A stretch of 64,000 nt of DNA from Bin87 sp965220105 (lineage in GTDB: Bacteria > Chloroflexota > Dehalococcoidia > Lucifugimonadales > UBA3495): assembly GCA_965220105.1 (NCBI GenBank), contig OZ244811.1, positions 496,001 to 560,000 of the forward strand. Direction: 5' to 3'. Shown piece by piece: positions 33,997 to 42,947 of this stretch. The notes under the pieces were generated by a model. That model was not told where the DNA came from, ran no database searches, and saw nothing but the letters and a program-made list of their open reading frames with translations. Position numbers and translations under genes: made by a program. Each line of letters starts with the position of its first letter. Within the stretch, counting starts at the first letter, position 1.

Positions 33997-34412
33997 GCGA
34001 TTACTTCGGGGACGCCAGCTATTGGATCGCGCTGGTTAACAGAGACGATGAGTTTCACGAACCAGCCGCACGGTACTCGACTCTTATGAAACTGGAAAAT
34101 GCGCGGATAGTAACCACCCAACTCGTGCTCAACGAGGTGCTCAACCCCCGTAGTGGAAGTAGCTCACAGCAGCGCCAGGACAATATCGACTTAATTGACC
34201 GAATTAGTCGTAACCAACAAGTAGAGATAGTCCCCCAATCCCCGGAGCAATTTAGTGAAGCGCTGGAATTGCTTCGAGCCAGAACCGATGATAAGGAATG
34301 GAGCATCACCGATTGCGCCAGTTTCCTGGTAATGGAACGGTTGGGTATTTTGGAAGCGCTGACCACTGACCACCATTTCGCGCAAGCCGGATTTTCCGTA
34401 ATGATGAGGTAG
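33993..34412 (+). CDS. PIN-domain ribonuclease (VapC-like toxin candidate)
   Basis: A 139-residue PIN-domain protein. The acidic active-site positions are visible: Asp in FGDASYWIALVN, Glu in VLNEVLNPRSG, Asp in WSITDCASFLVM, and Asp in LTTDHHFAQAGF. Such proteins cleave RNA, usually as the toxin of a type II pair. The ATG at 33993 overlaps the stop of the 111-residue gene, which would be its antitoxin. Confidence 0.85.
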   Translation: MSDYFGDASYWIALVNRDDEFHEPAARYSTLMKLENARIVTTQLVLNEVLNPRSGSSSQQRQDNIDLIDRISRNQQVEIVPQSPEQFSEALELLRARTDDKEWSITDCASFLVMERLGILEALTTDHHFAQAGFSVMMR

Positions 34413-34560
34413 GCTGAACGGCGCCAGCCAGCGGAAAGCGTATGCAGTTGATCTCAGATCAGCCTGCTCCCCGTTGGTTCTGCTGTGTTGGGAGTTATCT
34501 CTCCTAACCCCCCTGCAACCCATACCTCGCCGTGTGCATCGCTATCTGCTCCGCCGCAAA

Positions 34561-36314
34561 CTACGTGGCCTCGTAGAGGTCAACCAGGTCGCTGATTTTC
34601 TCGACGTACAGCAGCCCGTTCATCGCGTTGTGGCTGCGCAGTTCCTCCAGCGCCATCTGGTTGCGCTTGATGCCGTTGCAGGTGCGGTGCAGCAGGGCGA
34701 GGTTGTATAGCTCGTCGTTGCCCTGTGCTCCCTGAGCCGCCCGGCGCGCCCGTATGTGGTCCACTTCCAGCAGGGTTTCGTCCAGGCTGCCGTTGGGACG
34801 GCGGGGTTCGTGGCCGCAGCCCCAGCACACCGGCCCGAATTTGTTAATGAGCAGTTGCTTGGCCTCTTCTTTGGGTATGCGTCCCGACCAGCTTGCCGAC
34901 TGAGTGGTCTGCCTCGCCCCGCGTCGGGCCTGCTGCAAGTTATGATGCGGCGCCGGGTCAACGTCGCCGCGCTTGGGCAGATCGTTGGGGCCGATGGTGT
35001 GCGACTCAGCTTGTGTCAATTGAGGTTGTTCATTCGCCAGCGCCTGGCGGGTCGTGTCCGTCATATCACTGAGTGCGATGCCGTTCAGGTAGAAACGACG
35101 TTTCAGCATCGTCCAAGCCCGGTAAGCCATATCGCAGGCCACCCAGTGGCGGCCCAATCGTTCCGCCGCTACCGCTGTCGTAGCGCAGCCGGCAAATATG
35201 TCCAGCACTACGTCGCCCTCATTGCTGCTGGCTTTGATAATGCGCTCATATAGGGCCAGTGGTTTCTGAGTTGAATAACCGGAATATTCTCCGTCGTTTG
35301 ATCTATAGTTTGTGAATCCGACGGGGTCCAGAAATAAATTTTGGGGCGGATTGCCGGTGTCCGCGGACGCGTATCGTTTCAAACCGGGCCATCGCCCTCG
35401 CGTAGGATGGTGAATCAATCCGGCAGCATCCAAAGCATCCAAGCGGTCATGGATGCTCTCTATCGCCCGGTACCCAGGGATGAACTCCTGCTCAATGTAT
35501 TCTGCATATTTGCCCGTCTTTGGCACAGACCAGCAACGACCCATAGCGAAAACGTCGTAATTCCGCCAGGGCAAGGTGCTGGGACTTCCTCGTGATGAAT
35601 TGTGCAATGGGCCGGTCAGGTCGGAGAACCTGACCGGCCCTCTTTCGTCTCTCTGTGGGTAGGCAGTTTTTAACTGCTCTTCGTTCTTTGGTTCAGTAAT
35701 GGACTCTCCATGCCAAACGATACTCGAAGTCTTGCCGTAGTAGAGAAGATAGTCGGTTATGCGTCCGTACCGGCTGGGATCGTTATGGGATGTGGCACGT
35801 CGCCATACGAGTTCGTTTCTGAAATTGACCGCTCCGAAAATCGCGTCCATCAGCATTCGCAAATAGCCGTTGGCGTGGTCATCGCAGTGCAGGTAGATGC
35901 TGCCGGTTGGCTTGAGCACCCGGCGGCATTCAATCAGTCTTACCGCCATGAAAGAGATGTAGGCGGCTTCGTTCTCAGTGGCGCACGCCTCCACCGCCTG
36001 GATCACGGCGTGGACGGGCGGGTAATCATCATCTTCCAGGCCGGATGCACGTCCTCGTCCCAGCTCCAGATGTCATGGACGCGGGTTTCGCCCTGCCCTT
36101 CGTTGTGCTGTGCGCCGTGAGCCTGGGCCAGCGCAATTTCCTCGCCATACTCGGCGTCGCTGATGGGCGGCCGCGGGTTGCCGGTAAAGGTCTCGTTGGC
36201 GGCAAAAGGCGGGTCAATGGCAATCAGGTCGATGCACTCGTTGTTCAGACAGCGCAAAAACGGCAGGTTGTCCATGATTGCCAGCGTCCGGTTGCTAACG
36301 TTCAGCGCGCCCAT
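34561..36314 (-). pseudogene. DNA methyltransferase fused to C-terminal HNH nuclease, one-base frameshift
   Basis: Two minus-strand reading frames form one gene. The N-terminal part (36314 down to 36003) has the motif IV segment CIDLIAIDPPFAANETF. The rest (frame of the ORF 36006-34561) has TGSIYLHCDDHANGYLRML, YSTQKPLALYERII, the AdoMet motif VVLDIFAGCATTAVAAERL, and a C-terminal HNH nuclease (CWGCG, LEVDHIRARRA, LHRTCNGIKRNQ). The frames switch at about 36030: adding one G in GCCTGGAAGATG restores WEDDDYPPVHAVIQAVEA. It is either a genuine frameshift mutation or a sequence error. Beta-class order, N6-A or N4-C methylation expected. Confidence 0.85.
35609..35640. repeat. 13-bp perfect hairpin inside the methyltransferase gene
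   Basis: GGGCCGGTCAGGT and its complement are separated by CGGAGA. The hairpin lies in coding sequence for GPVRFSDLTGP and looks like a terminator, but is mid-gene. Confidence 0.6.
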
Positions 36315-36402
36315 TTCGGTTTGCTCCGGAGTGTTGGTCTCATTCGTGTCGCCGCCATTCTATCATTGCGCCCCTCCGCAACTGATGCCCAACGTGTCAC
36401 CA

Positions 36403-36411
36403 TGCTAAAAT
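36403..36411 (+). promoter_or_regulatory. Extended -10 (TGCTAAAAT) upstream of GMC oxidoreductase
   Basis: TGCTAAAAT 31 nt before ATG 36442; TTTAGGAGTC follows as the ribosome-binding site. Confidence 0.5.
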
Positions 36412-36441
36412 GCTCCCAACCTTTAGGAGTCATCATGCCCC

Positions 36442-37971
36442 ATGAAATATGACGTTATCGTAGTTGGCGGCGGCGCGGCTGGTTGTGTGGCCGCTTCACG
36501 GCTATCGGAGGATTCCAGCCGCTCCGTGTTGTTGCTGGAAGCTGGCCCCGATTATCCCGACCCGACATATCTGCCCGATGAGATACGCTACGGTTACACC
36601 CGCGACGCCGAGGCCCAGGGCGGGCCGCACAACTGGTCGTTGACGGGCACGATAAACGCCGAGCAGGGCGAGATTCACGTCGCGCAGGGCAAGGTCATCG
36701 GCGGCGGCAGCTCGATCAACGGTCAGGTGATGCTGCGGGGTCTGCCCGAAGATTTCGAGATGTGGGCGTCCTGGGGCAACGACCGCTGGACCTACACCGA
36801 CGTGCTCCCCTATTTCCGCAAATTTGAAGCGGACCAGGACATTCGGGACGACTTCCACGGCAGCGACGGCCCGATTCCGCTGACCCGCCGCCACAACGAA
36901 CCCTGGCCCCCAATCCAGCGGGCATTCTACGAGGCGTGCCTCGGAGCCGGCTATCCGGAGTGCCCTGATTTCAACGGTCCCGAACAGGGAGGCGTCGGGC
37001 CCATCCCGATGAACAATCCGGGCGGGATCCGGATGTCCACCGCGCTGACGCACCTTGGCCCGAGCCGGCACCGCCTGAATCTCACGGTGCGCGGCGACGT
37101 GGTGGTGCGTCGGGTGCTGTTCGACGGCAACCGCGCCGTTGGCGTAGAGGCGGAGAGCGGAGGGCAGATTTTCAACATCGAGGCCGACCGGGTGATTTTG
37201 AGCTCGGGTGGCATAAAGTCGCCGCACCTCCTGATGCTCTCGGGAATAGGCCCGGCGGCATCGCTGCGGGAATATGGCATCAACGTTCTCATTGACCAGC
37301 CGGCGGTGGGCCAGAATTTGTGGAACCACCCCATCGCCAGCGTGAGCCTGCGGGCGCGGGATGGCGTGGCATTGGCCGCCGACAACCTGGGCGTGCGGAT
37401 GGGGTTGCGCTACACGGCCACGGGTTCGAGTACGCCCAACGACGTGCTCATCTCGACCAATTCGATCTATTCCCCGTTGTCGGGAGAAGTGATCCCGGAA
37501 AGAGGTATCCGGCTGTCGTGCGCCCTGGAGCTGCCGGCGGGTAGCGGCGAGGTAGAGCTACAGTCCGCCGACCCGCACCAACAGCCGCGCTTCAACTACC
37601 GGTATATGGAGAACGACTGGGACCGGGAGCGACTGCGTGAAGCGGCGCGAATTTGCCGACAGTTATCGGATTCTGCGCCATACGCCGAAGTGCTGGAAGC
37701 GTGGGTATCGCCCACCGAACCGGAACTGGCCGACGACGATCTGCTGGACGGCTGGCTCCGCCGCACCGTTACCTCAGCGCGCCACATGTCGGGCACGTGC
37801 AAGATGGGCGCCGACGGAGATGATGCAGCGGTGGTCGACCAGCGCCTGCGGGTACGCGGGGTCGATGGCCTCTGGGTCGCCGATGCCAGCATCCTGCCCC
37901 AGGTGGTGCGGGCCAACACCCACGCCACGGTGATAATGGTGGCCGAACGGCTGGCCGCGGAGTGGGAATAG
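36442..37971 (+). CDS. GMC-family FAD oxidoreductase
   Basis: A complete 509-residue GMC oxidoreductase. DVIVVGGGAAGCVAASRL is the FAD-binding GxGxxG, LLLEAGPDYPDP the ribose-binding acidic end, and GKVIGGGSSINGQVMLRG the first GMC signature. SSGGIKSPHLLMLSGIGP is the second signature, and SARHMSGTCKMG supplies the active-site His. VVRANTHATVIMVAERLA closes the FAD domain. It is followed 72 bp later by a second GMC gene in the same direction, so the two form an operon. Likely substrates are alcohols or other CH-OH donors; the exact one is unknown. Confidence 0.95.
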   Translation: MKYDVIVVGGGAAGCVAASRLSEDSSRSVLLLEAGPDYPDPTYLPDEIRYGYTRDAEAQGGPHNWSLTGTINAEQGEIHVAQGKVIGGGSSINGQVMLRGLPEDFEMWASWGNDRWTYTDVLPYFRKFEADQDIRDDFHGSDGPIPLTRRHNEPWPPIQRAFYEACLGAGYPECPDFNGPEQGGVGPIPMNNPGGIRMSTALTHLGPSRHRLNLTVRGDVVVRRVLFDGNRAVGVEAESGGQIFNIEADRVILSSGGIKSPHLLMLSGIGPAASLREYGINVLIDQPAVGQNLWNHPIASVSLRARDGVALAADNLGVRMGLRYTATGSSTPNDVLISTNSIYSPLSGEVIPERGIRLSCALELPAGSGEVELQSADPHQQPRFNYRYMENDWDRERLREAARICRQLSDSAPYAEVLEAWVSPTEPELADDDLLDGWLRRTVTSARHMSGTCKMGADGDDAAVVDQRLRVRGVDGLWVADASILPQVVRANTHATVIMVAERLAAEWE

Positions 37972-38010
37972 CCAACCCGACTTCGGCATGCCCGGGATGC
38001 ACGATCCGAA

Positions 38011-38042
38011 CGGGAGGCATCAACGTCAGGAGGCGTCAACGT
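38011..38042 (+). repeat. 16-bp tandem duplication including the Shine-Dalgarno region
   Basis: CGGGAGGCATCAACGT and CAGGAGGCGTCAACGT (14 of 16 identical) stand directly before ATG 38044, giving two GGAGG-like sites 16 nt apart. Confidence 0.8.
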
Positions 38043-38043
38043 A

Positions 38044-39597
38044 ATGAAATATGACTACATAGTGGTCGGCGGTGGATCGGCGGGTTGCGTGATGGCAACC
38101 AGGCTTTCGGAGATGTCCGACCAGTCAGTGATATTGCTGGAGGCCGGGCCGGACTATCCCGACTACGAGCACCTGCCCCAGGACCTGAAGCAGGGCAACA
38201 ACACCTGGTTGTCGGCCTACGGGCCGCACAGCTGGGACCTGCGCGGGCGAGCGAATCCCCAACAGGACGAGCCGATGGTTATTCCCCGCGGCAAGGCGAT
38301 GGGCGGGTCGTCGTCCATCAACGGGCAGGTGGTGTTCCGAGGTATCCCGGAGGACTACGACAGCTGGGCCGGCTGGGGCAACGACGAGTGGAAATTTACC
38401 GACTGCCTGCCCTTCTTCCGCAAGTTGGAGAACGACTGGGATTACGGGGGCGACGATTTTCACGGGTCGGACGGGCCGTTGCCGGTGCGACGCCCCAAGC
38501 GGGCGGACTGGCTGCCCTTCAATACCGCCTTCTACGACGCCTGCGTGGCGCTGGGCATCCCGGAGCACCCCGACCAGAACGCCCCGGACTGCTACACCGG
38601 CGTGTCGCCCCGTCCCATGAATAACATCGACGGCGTCCGGATGAGCACGTCGCTGACGTTTCTGAGCACGGCCCGCCACCGCCTCAACCTGACCGTGCGG
38701 GGCAACATCCACGCCCACCGGGTAGTCCTGGACGGTAACAAGGCAGTGGGCGTGGAGGTGGACAGCGGCGGCGAGACGTTCATCGTGGAGGGCAACGAGA
38801 TAGTCCTGTGCAGCGGAACCATCGGGTCTGCCCAGATATTGCTGCTGTCGGGCATCGGGCCAGCCGACCACCTTCGTGAGGTGGGTTTGCCGGTCAATCA
38901 CGACCTGCCGGGCGTGGGCCGGAACTTCCGCGACCATCCGGCGGCGTACATCCTCTTCCGGGGGGAGGGCGAGGAACCGGATACGTTCGCTCCCCAAATC
39001 CAGGTGGGTTTACGGTGGAGCGCCGACGACTCACCGACCAAGGCCGACTTCCAGATAACGCCAACCCTGATGACCAGCGAGCATCGGCCATCGAGCATCA
39101 GCTACCACGGGGAGGGATTCCACTTCGGCCTGAGCGTAGGTCTCCAGAACGCGGTTTCGGCGGGACGGCTGACCTTGCAGTCCACGGATCCGATGGTGCA
39201 GCCCGACCTGGATTACCAGCTCTTCAGCGATCCCTACGACCGCCAGCGGATGAGGCAGGCGGTGCGGAAGGCCCTGGAAATCGCCGAACGGTCGCCGTTC
39301 AAGGATTTCATCGTGGAGCGGCTCAATCCGGCGGACGCCGACCTGGCGAGCGACGACGCGCTGGACAACTGGATTCTGCGGAATGCCTACACCCAGCACC
39401 ACATCGCCGGGACGTGCAAGATGGGGCCGGCCAGCGACCCTCTGGCAGTGGTGTCCCAGCATGGCGCGGTGCACGGAATCGACGGGCTGCGGGTCGCCGA
39501 CGCATCGGTCATGCCCGACGTGATTCGCGCCAACACCAACGCCACCACCATCATGATCAGCGAACGCGTCGCGGAGTTTATCAAGGCCGGAGCGTAA
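38044..39597 (+). CDS. GMC-family FAD oxidoreductase
   Basis: A complete 517-residue GMC oxidoreductase, paralogous to the preceding gene and to the fragment at the left edge. YIVVGGGSAGCVMATRL (FAD binding), GKAMGGSSSINGQVVFRG and CSGTIGSAQILLLSGIGP (signatures) and TQHHIAGTCKMG (active-site His) are present. The close similarity of all three and their adjacency suggest expansion by duplication. A strong terminator follows the stop codon. Confidence 0.95.
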   Translation: MKYDYIVVGGGSAGCVMATRLSEMSDQSVILLEAGPDYPDYEHLPQDLKQGNNTWLSAYGPHSWDLRGRANPQQDEPMVIPRGKAMGGSSSINGQVVFRGIPEDYDSWAGWGNDEWKFTDCLPFFRKLENDWDYGGDDFHGSDGPLPVRRPKRADWLPFNTAFYDACVALGIPEHPDQNAPDCYTGVSPRPMNNIDGVRMSTSLTFLSTARHRLNLTVRGNIHAHRVVLDGNKAVGVEVDSGGETFIVEGNEIVLCSGTIGSAQILLLSGIGPADHLREVGLPVNHDLPGVGRNFRDHPAAYILFRGEGEEPDTFAPQIQVGLRWSADDSPTKADFQITPTLMTSEHRPSSISYHGEGFHFGLSVGLQNAVSAGRLTLQSTDPMVQPDLDYQLFSDPYDRQRMRQAVRKALEIAERSPFKDFIVERLNPADADLASDDALDNWILRNAYTQHHIAGTCKMGPASDPLAVVSQHGAVHGIDGLRVADASVMPDVIRANTNATTIMISERVAEFIKAGA

Positions 39598-39635
39598 AGT
39601 CCGCAACCTGGAAAACATGATCCCAAGATGACTGG

Positions 39636-39661
39636 GGCGGGATGGAATCATCCCGCCTTTT
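39636..39661 (+). terminator. Intrinsic terminator after the GMC operon
   Basis: GGCGGGATG-GAAT-CATCCCGCC, a perfect 9-bp stem with a 4-nt loop, followed by TTTTCATTTT. Confidence 0.9.
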
Positions 39662-39845
39662 CATTTTACATGCCAGGTGGAATGTCCAGAACGGCCTGGC
39701 GGGAAATGCGCGAGACTTTTGGGTGGGTGAGATGGGCCCTGGTCCTCTCCCATCGAAGGAGGGGAGACAGTTGGGCGCGCCGGCATTGCGCCGCCGGGTG
39801 GGCCGAATTAGAATGCACCAATAGGATGGCTCGGGAGGTTGGACA

Positions 39846-41294
39846 ATGGTGGACTTGCTGATAACCGGCGGTACGGTCGTGCTGCCGAACGACGCGGCAG
39901 TGCTGGACATCGCGGTGCAGGACGGTCGGATAGCGGCCATTGCTGCGCCAGGCACGCTGCCAATCGACGCAGACCGCACGCTGGATGCTTCCGGTCGCAT
40001 CGTGACGCCGGGCGGTATCGAGCCGCACATTCATGCGGCGGCCAACGTGCAGCCGGGCGCGCATCAGCTGGTTGCCGGTGTTCCCAATGCCGGCCCTCTG
40101 GAACACTCGCTGGGGGCGATTTGGGGAGGAACCACCACCGTGGTGGACTTTGCGCCGGCGCCGGAGGGTGAACTGGTGGGCGGCGTCCACGATTTCCTGT
40201 CGGTATGGAACGGCAACACGTACACCGACTATTCGGCGCACGTCATTTATTCCAGCCGAAACTCGGCGGACAGCATTTCCCGGGTGGGCGAACTGATCGC
40301 CAACGACTTCCCCAGCGTGAAGATCTTCACCACGAATATCCGTCCGCCGTCGGACCCGCCGTTGACGCTGACGCCCGTCGGCCGCATTGACAATGGCCGG
40401 CTCGCCGACCTCACGGCGCAGCTGGCGCGACACGACGGCGTTCTGGCGGTGCACGCGGAAGACGACGAAGTGGTGATGTACAACTACCTGATGGCTCAGC
40501 AGCGGGGCAACTGGGACTGGTACAACGCGCACCTGATCCACTCCAAAGAGGTGGAGGACCTGGCTTTCCGGGACGTGATTCGCATCGCTGAGCAGAACGG
40601 CGCCGGGATGTACTTCGTGCACGTCACGGGCAACGATGGAGTGAATGCGGTGGCCGCGGCGCGCAGTCGCGGCCTGCCCGTGTATGGCGAGGTGTTGACG
40701 CTGGCCCTGTCCTTCAACTGCTGGCAGTATCGGGAACCCGACGGTATGAAATACCACACCTATCCTTCCCTGAAGTATCCGGAAGACGGTGACGATCTGT
40801 GGTCTGGCCTGCTGGGCAACAACCTGACGTTTACCGCGACGGACAGCAGTTTCACGACGTATCTCGACAAAACCGCCGGTCGCAACGTGCAGGATATGCG
40901 GGGCGGCAACATCGGTATCGAGATTCGCATGGGGGTGAATTACACCGAAGCCGTGGTGAATCGGGGGATGCCGCTCACGCAATTCGCCAATATCACGTCA
41001 ACCAATGCGGCGCGTCTGCTGGGGATGTACCCGCGCAAGGGCGCTATCGCGCCGGGCAGCGACGCCGACCTGGCCATCATCGACCCCACCTTCCAGAAGC
41101 AACTCACGATGGACGATTTGCACCTGCGGGATTACAGCCCGTGGGAAGGCTGGGAAGTGAAGGGCTGGCCCACGACGGTCATCCTGCGGGGCAAGGTAAT
41201 GGTGGATAACGGGCAGCTGCTTGGCGATCCCGGCGATGGCCAACTGGTGAGCCGAAGGATCGACCCGGCGGTCCTGCAACGGCCGGCGTTCTAA
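39846..41294 (+). CDS. Dihydropyrimidinase/D-hydantoinase-like amidohydrolase (second copy)
   Basis: A 482-residue cyclic amidohydrolase related to the protein at 14567. Metal-site motifs are GGIEPHIHAAAN, VKIFTTNIRP (carbamylated Lys), GVLAVHAEDDE, YFVHVTGNDG and FTATDSSFTTY; the last Asp matches the family catalytic Asp. The C-terminal LAIIDPTFQKQLTMDDLHL is also conserved. It probably acts on a different ring substrate from its paralogue, since the residues after the HxH pair differ (AAAN here, NVPV there). It lies downstream of the GMC terminator and so has its own transcript. Confidence 0.93.
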   Translation: MVDLLITGGTVVLPNDAAVLDIAVQDGRIAAIAAPGTLPIDADRTLDASGRIVTPGGIEPHIHAAANVQPGAHQLVAGVPNAGPLEHSLGAIWGGTTTVVDFAPAPEGELVGGVHDFLSVWNGNTYTDYSAHVIYSSRNSADSISRVGELIANDFPSVKIFTTNIRPPSDPPLTLTPVGRIDNGRLADLTAQLARHDGVLAVHAEDDEVVMYNYLMAQQRGNWDWYNAHLIHSKEVEDLAFRDVIRIAEQNGAGMYFVHVTGNDGVNAVAAARSRGLPVYGEVLTLALSFNCWQYREPDGMKYHTYPSLKYPEDGDDLWSGLLGNNLTFTATDSSFTTYLDKTAGRNVQDMRGGNIGIEIRMGVNYTEAVVNRGMPLTQFANITSTNAARLLGMYPRKGAIAPGSDADLAIIDPTFQKQLTMDDLHLRDYSPWEGWEVKGWPTTVILRGKVMVDNGQLLGDPGDGQLVSRRIDPAVLQRPAF

Positions 41295-41319
41295 ACTGAC
41301 TGCATCGAATCAATCTACT

Positions 41320-42762
41320 TTGGCAAACCACTCAGACACGGTTCTGCTCTGCCGGTTTTGCGGGCGTCTCAATCCGGTTGGCGGCGGGGAAAGATGTGCC
41401 GGCTGCGGCGCATTCTCAGGCCTGGAGTCGGTAACACAGACCGAGGGCATCCGGAGGTCCAGGCGAACGCGCCTTGAGTTTCTTCGGAACCGCGTTGTTC
41501 GGGCGGCCTACATCGTCGTGCCGCTAGCTGCGCTGCTGTTTTGGGTCTTGTGGGCGTACACCGGTTTGCCGCCCGATCCTCCGCTGCCGAGTACCGACAT
41601 TGGCGATACATCTGCGGAGCGACCATCGGGCGAATGGCCCCAGGCACGCGGCGGAGTTGCCAACGCCGGCGCGTCCGCGCTTAATCCGGGTTCTAATTCG
41701 TTGCCGGGGACGGAAGTTTGGCGTTACGTGGTGGGCGCTCCCATCGTGGCGGCGCCGGCGGTGGTTGGCGACCGGGTGTACGTCACGGCGGAGGACGGCA
41801 CCGTAACCGCTCTGACCCGGGACACCGGAGAAGTGGTGTGGCAGTACGAATCCCGCCTGCCCGTAACGGTAACGCCGGCTGTGGCGGACGGCCTGGTGTT
41901 CGTGGTGTTCCGGCCCGGCGTGGTATCTGCGCTGGAGGCTGACACCGGAGAACTGGTGTGGTCGAAACGCCTGCCGGTGGCCTCTCTGCCCGCGCCCACG
42001 ATTGCCGACGGGCGATTGTTTGTAGCTGAAACCGACGAGAACCAGCTGCTGGCGCTGGACGCCGCTACTGGGGAGGAATTGTGGGACTATCGCCTGGGCG
42101 ACTGGGTAATAGCCCCGCCGGTAATCGCTAACGGACGGGTAATGGCGACGTCGAACGACGCCAGGGTCCATATTATCGACGTCAAAACGGGTCAACGTCA
42201 GATGGTGTACGACGCCGGGCAAGGGCGTTGGGTGCGCGGATCGGCGGCTGTCTCCGACGGATTGCTGCATTTCAGTTCCTACGGCGGGCGCATCTGGGGC
42301 ATTGACTATTCCGGGCACCGGTATCCGCTGGAACGACCGATCCAGTACGTTCGCACCACATTGTGGGTTTGGGGATTCACCAAGCATGCTCCGGTTCAAC
42401 AGGGGTATGTTTGGTCAGCTCAAACCGCGGGGGAGCAGCCGTACCCACCGGCGTTGACGGACGACGTCCTGGTAGTCGCCGATGCGGCTGGTTTCGTGTC
42501 CGCCGTGGATATCGACACGGGAGACCTGGTTTGGGAAACCGACCTGGGGGAAGACATAACTGCCCCGGCTACCGTAGCGGGAGAGTTGGCGCTGGTCGGG
42601 TTGGAATCCGGCGAGGTGGTGGCGTTGTCGGTGGCGGACGGCACACGGGTTTGGCTCAGGGAGTTTGACGGAGCGGTGACTGCGGAACCGGTCCTGGTAG
42701 GTGGAACGTTGTTGACCCCCGTCGCCGCGCAGGGAGGTACGCTAATCGCCGCCATTCAATAG
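41320..42762 (+). CDS. Membrane-anchored PQQ-like beta-propeller protein with zinc ribbon
   Basis: A 480-residue protein starting at TTG. Residues 10-30 form a cytoplasmic zinc ribbon (CRFCGRLNPVGGGERCAGCG). A transmembrane helix follows (about 62-82, AAYIVVPLAALLFWVLW). The rest is an extracytoplasmic beta-propeller of PQQ/BamB-type repeats: DRVYVTAEDGTVTALTRDTG, VSALEADTGELVWSK, LLALDAATGEELWDY, VSAVDIDTGDLVWET. No quinone-binding catalytic residues are obvious, so a structural or binding role is more likely than dehydrogenase activity. The TTG start has only a weak ribosome-binding site. Confidence 0.85.
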   Translation: MANHSDTVLLCRFCGRLNPVGGGERCAGCGAFSGLESVTQTEGIRRSRRTRLEFLRNRVVRAAYIVVPLAALLFWVLWAYTGLPPDPPLPSTDIGDTSAERPSGEWPQARGGVANAGASALNPGSNSLPGTEVWRYVVGAPIVAAPAVVGDRVYVTAEDGTVTALTRDTGEVVWQYESRLPVTVTPAVADGLVFVVFRPGVVSALEADTGELVWSKRLPVASLPAPTIADGRLFVAETDENQLLALDAATGEELWDYRLGDWVIAPPVIANGRVMATSNDARVHIIDVKTGQRQMVYDAGQGRWVRGSAAVSDGLLHFSSYGGRIWGIDYSGHRYPLERPIQYVRTTLWVWGFTKHAPVQQGYVWSAQTAGEQPYPPALTDDVLVVADAAGFVSAVDIDTGDLVWETDLGEDITAPATVAGELALVGLESGEVVALSVADGTRVWLREFDGAVTAEPVLVGGTLLTPVAAQGGTLIAAIQ

Positions 42763-42947
42763 ACTTGCAGTATCAATTCACGTAGAGTTTCGTGATGAAT
42801 CTGCGGCGTTGTTATCAATGCCGCCGATTTGACAACGATTTGCGTTCGGTCGGATAATGCCGTTGCTGAAAAAGGAATGACTTCAGTAAACGTCCAATGC
42901 TTTTCGATACTGTTGACGAGTTCGATACGAACCAGGGGGTAATCCTG

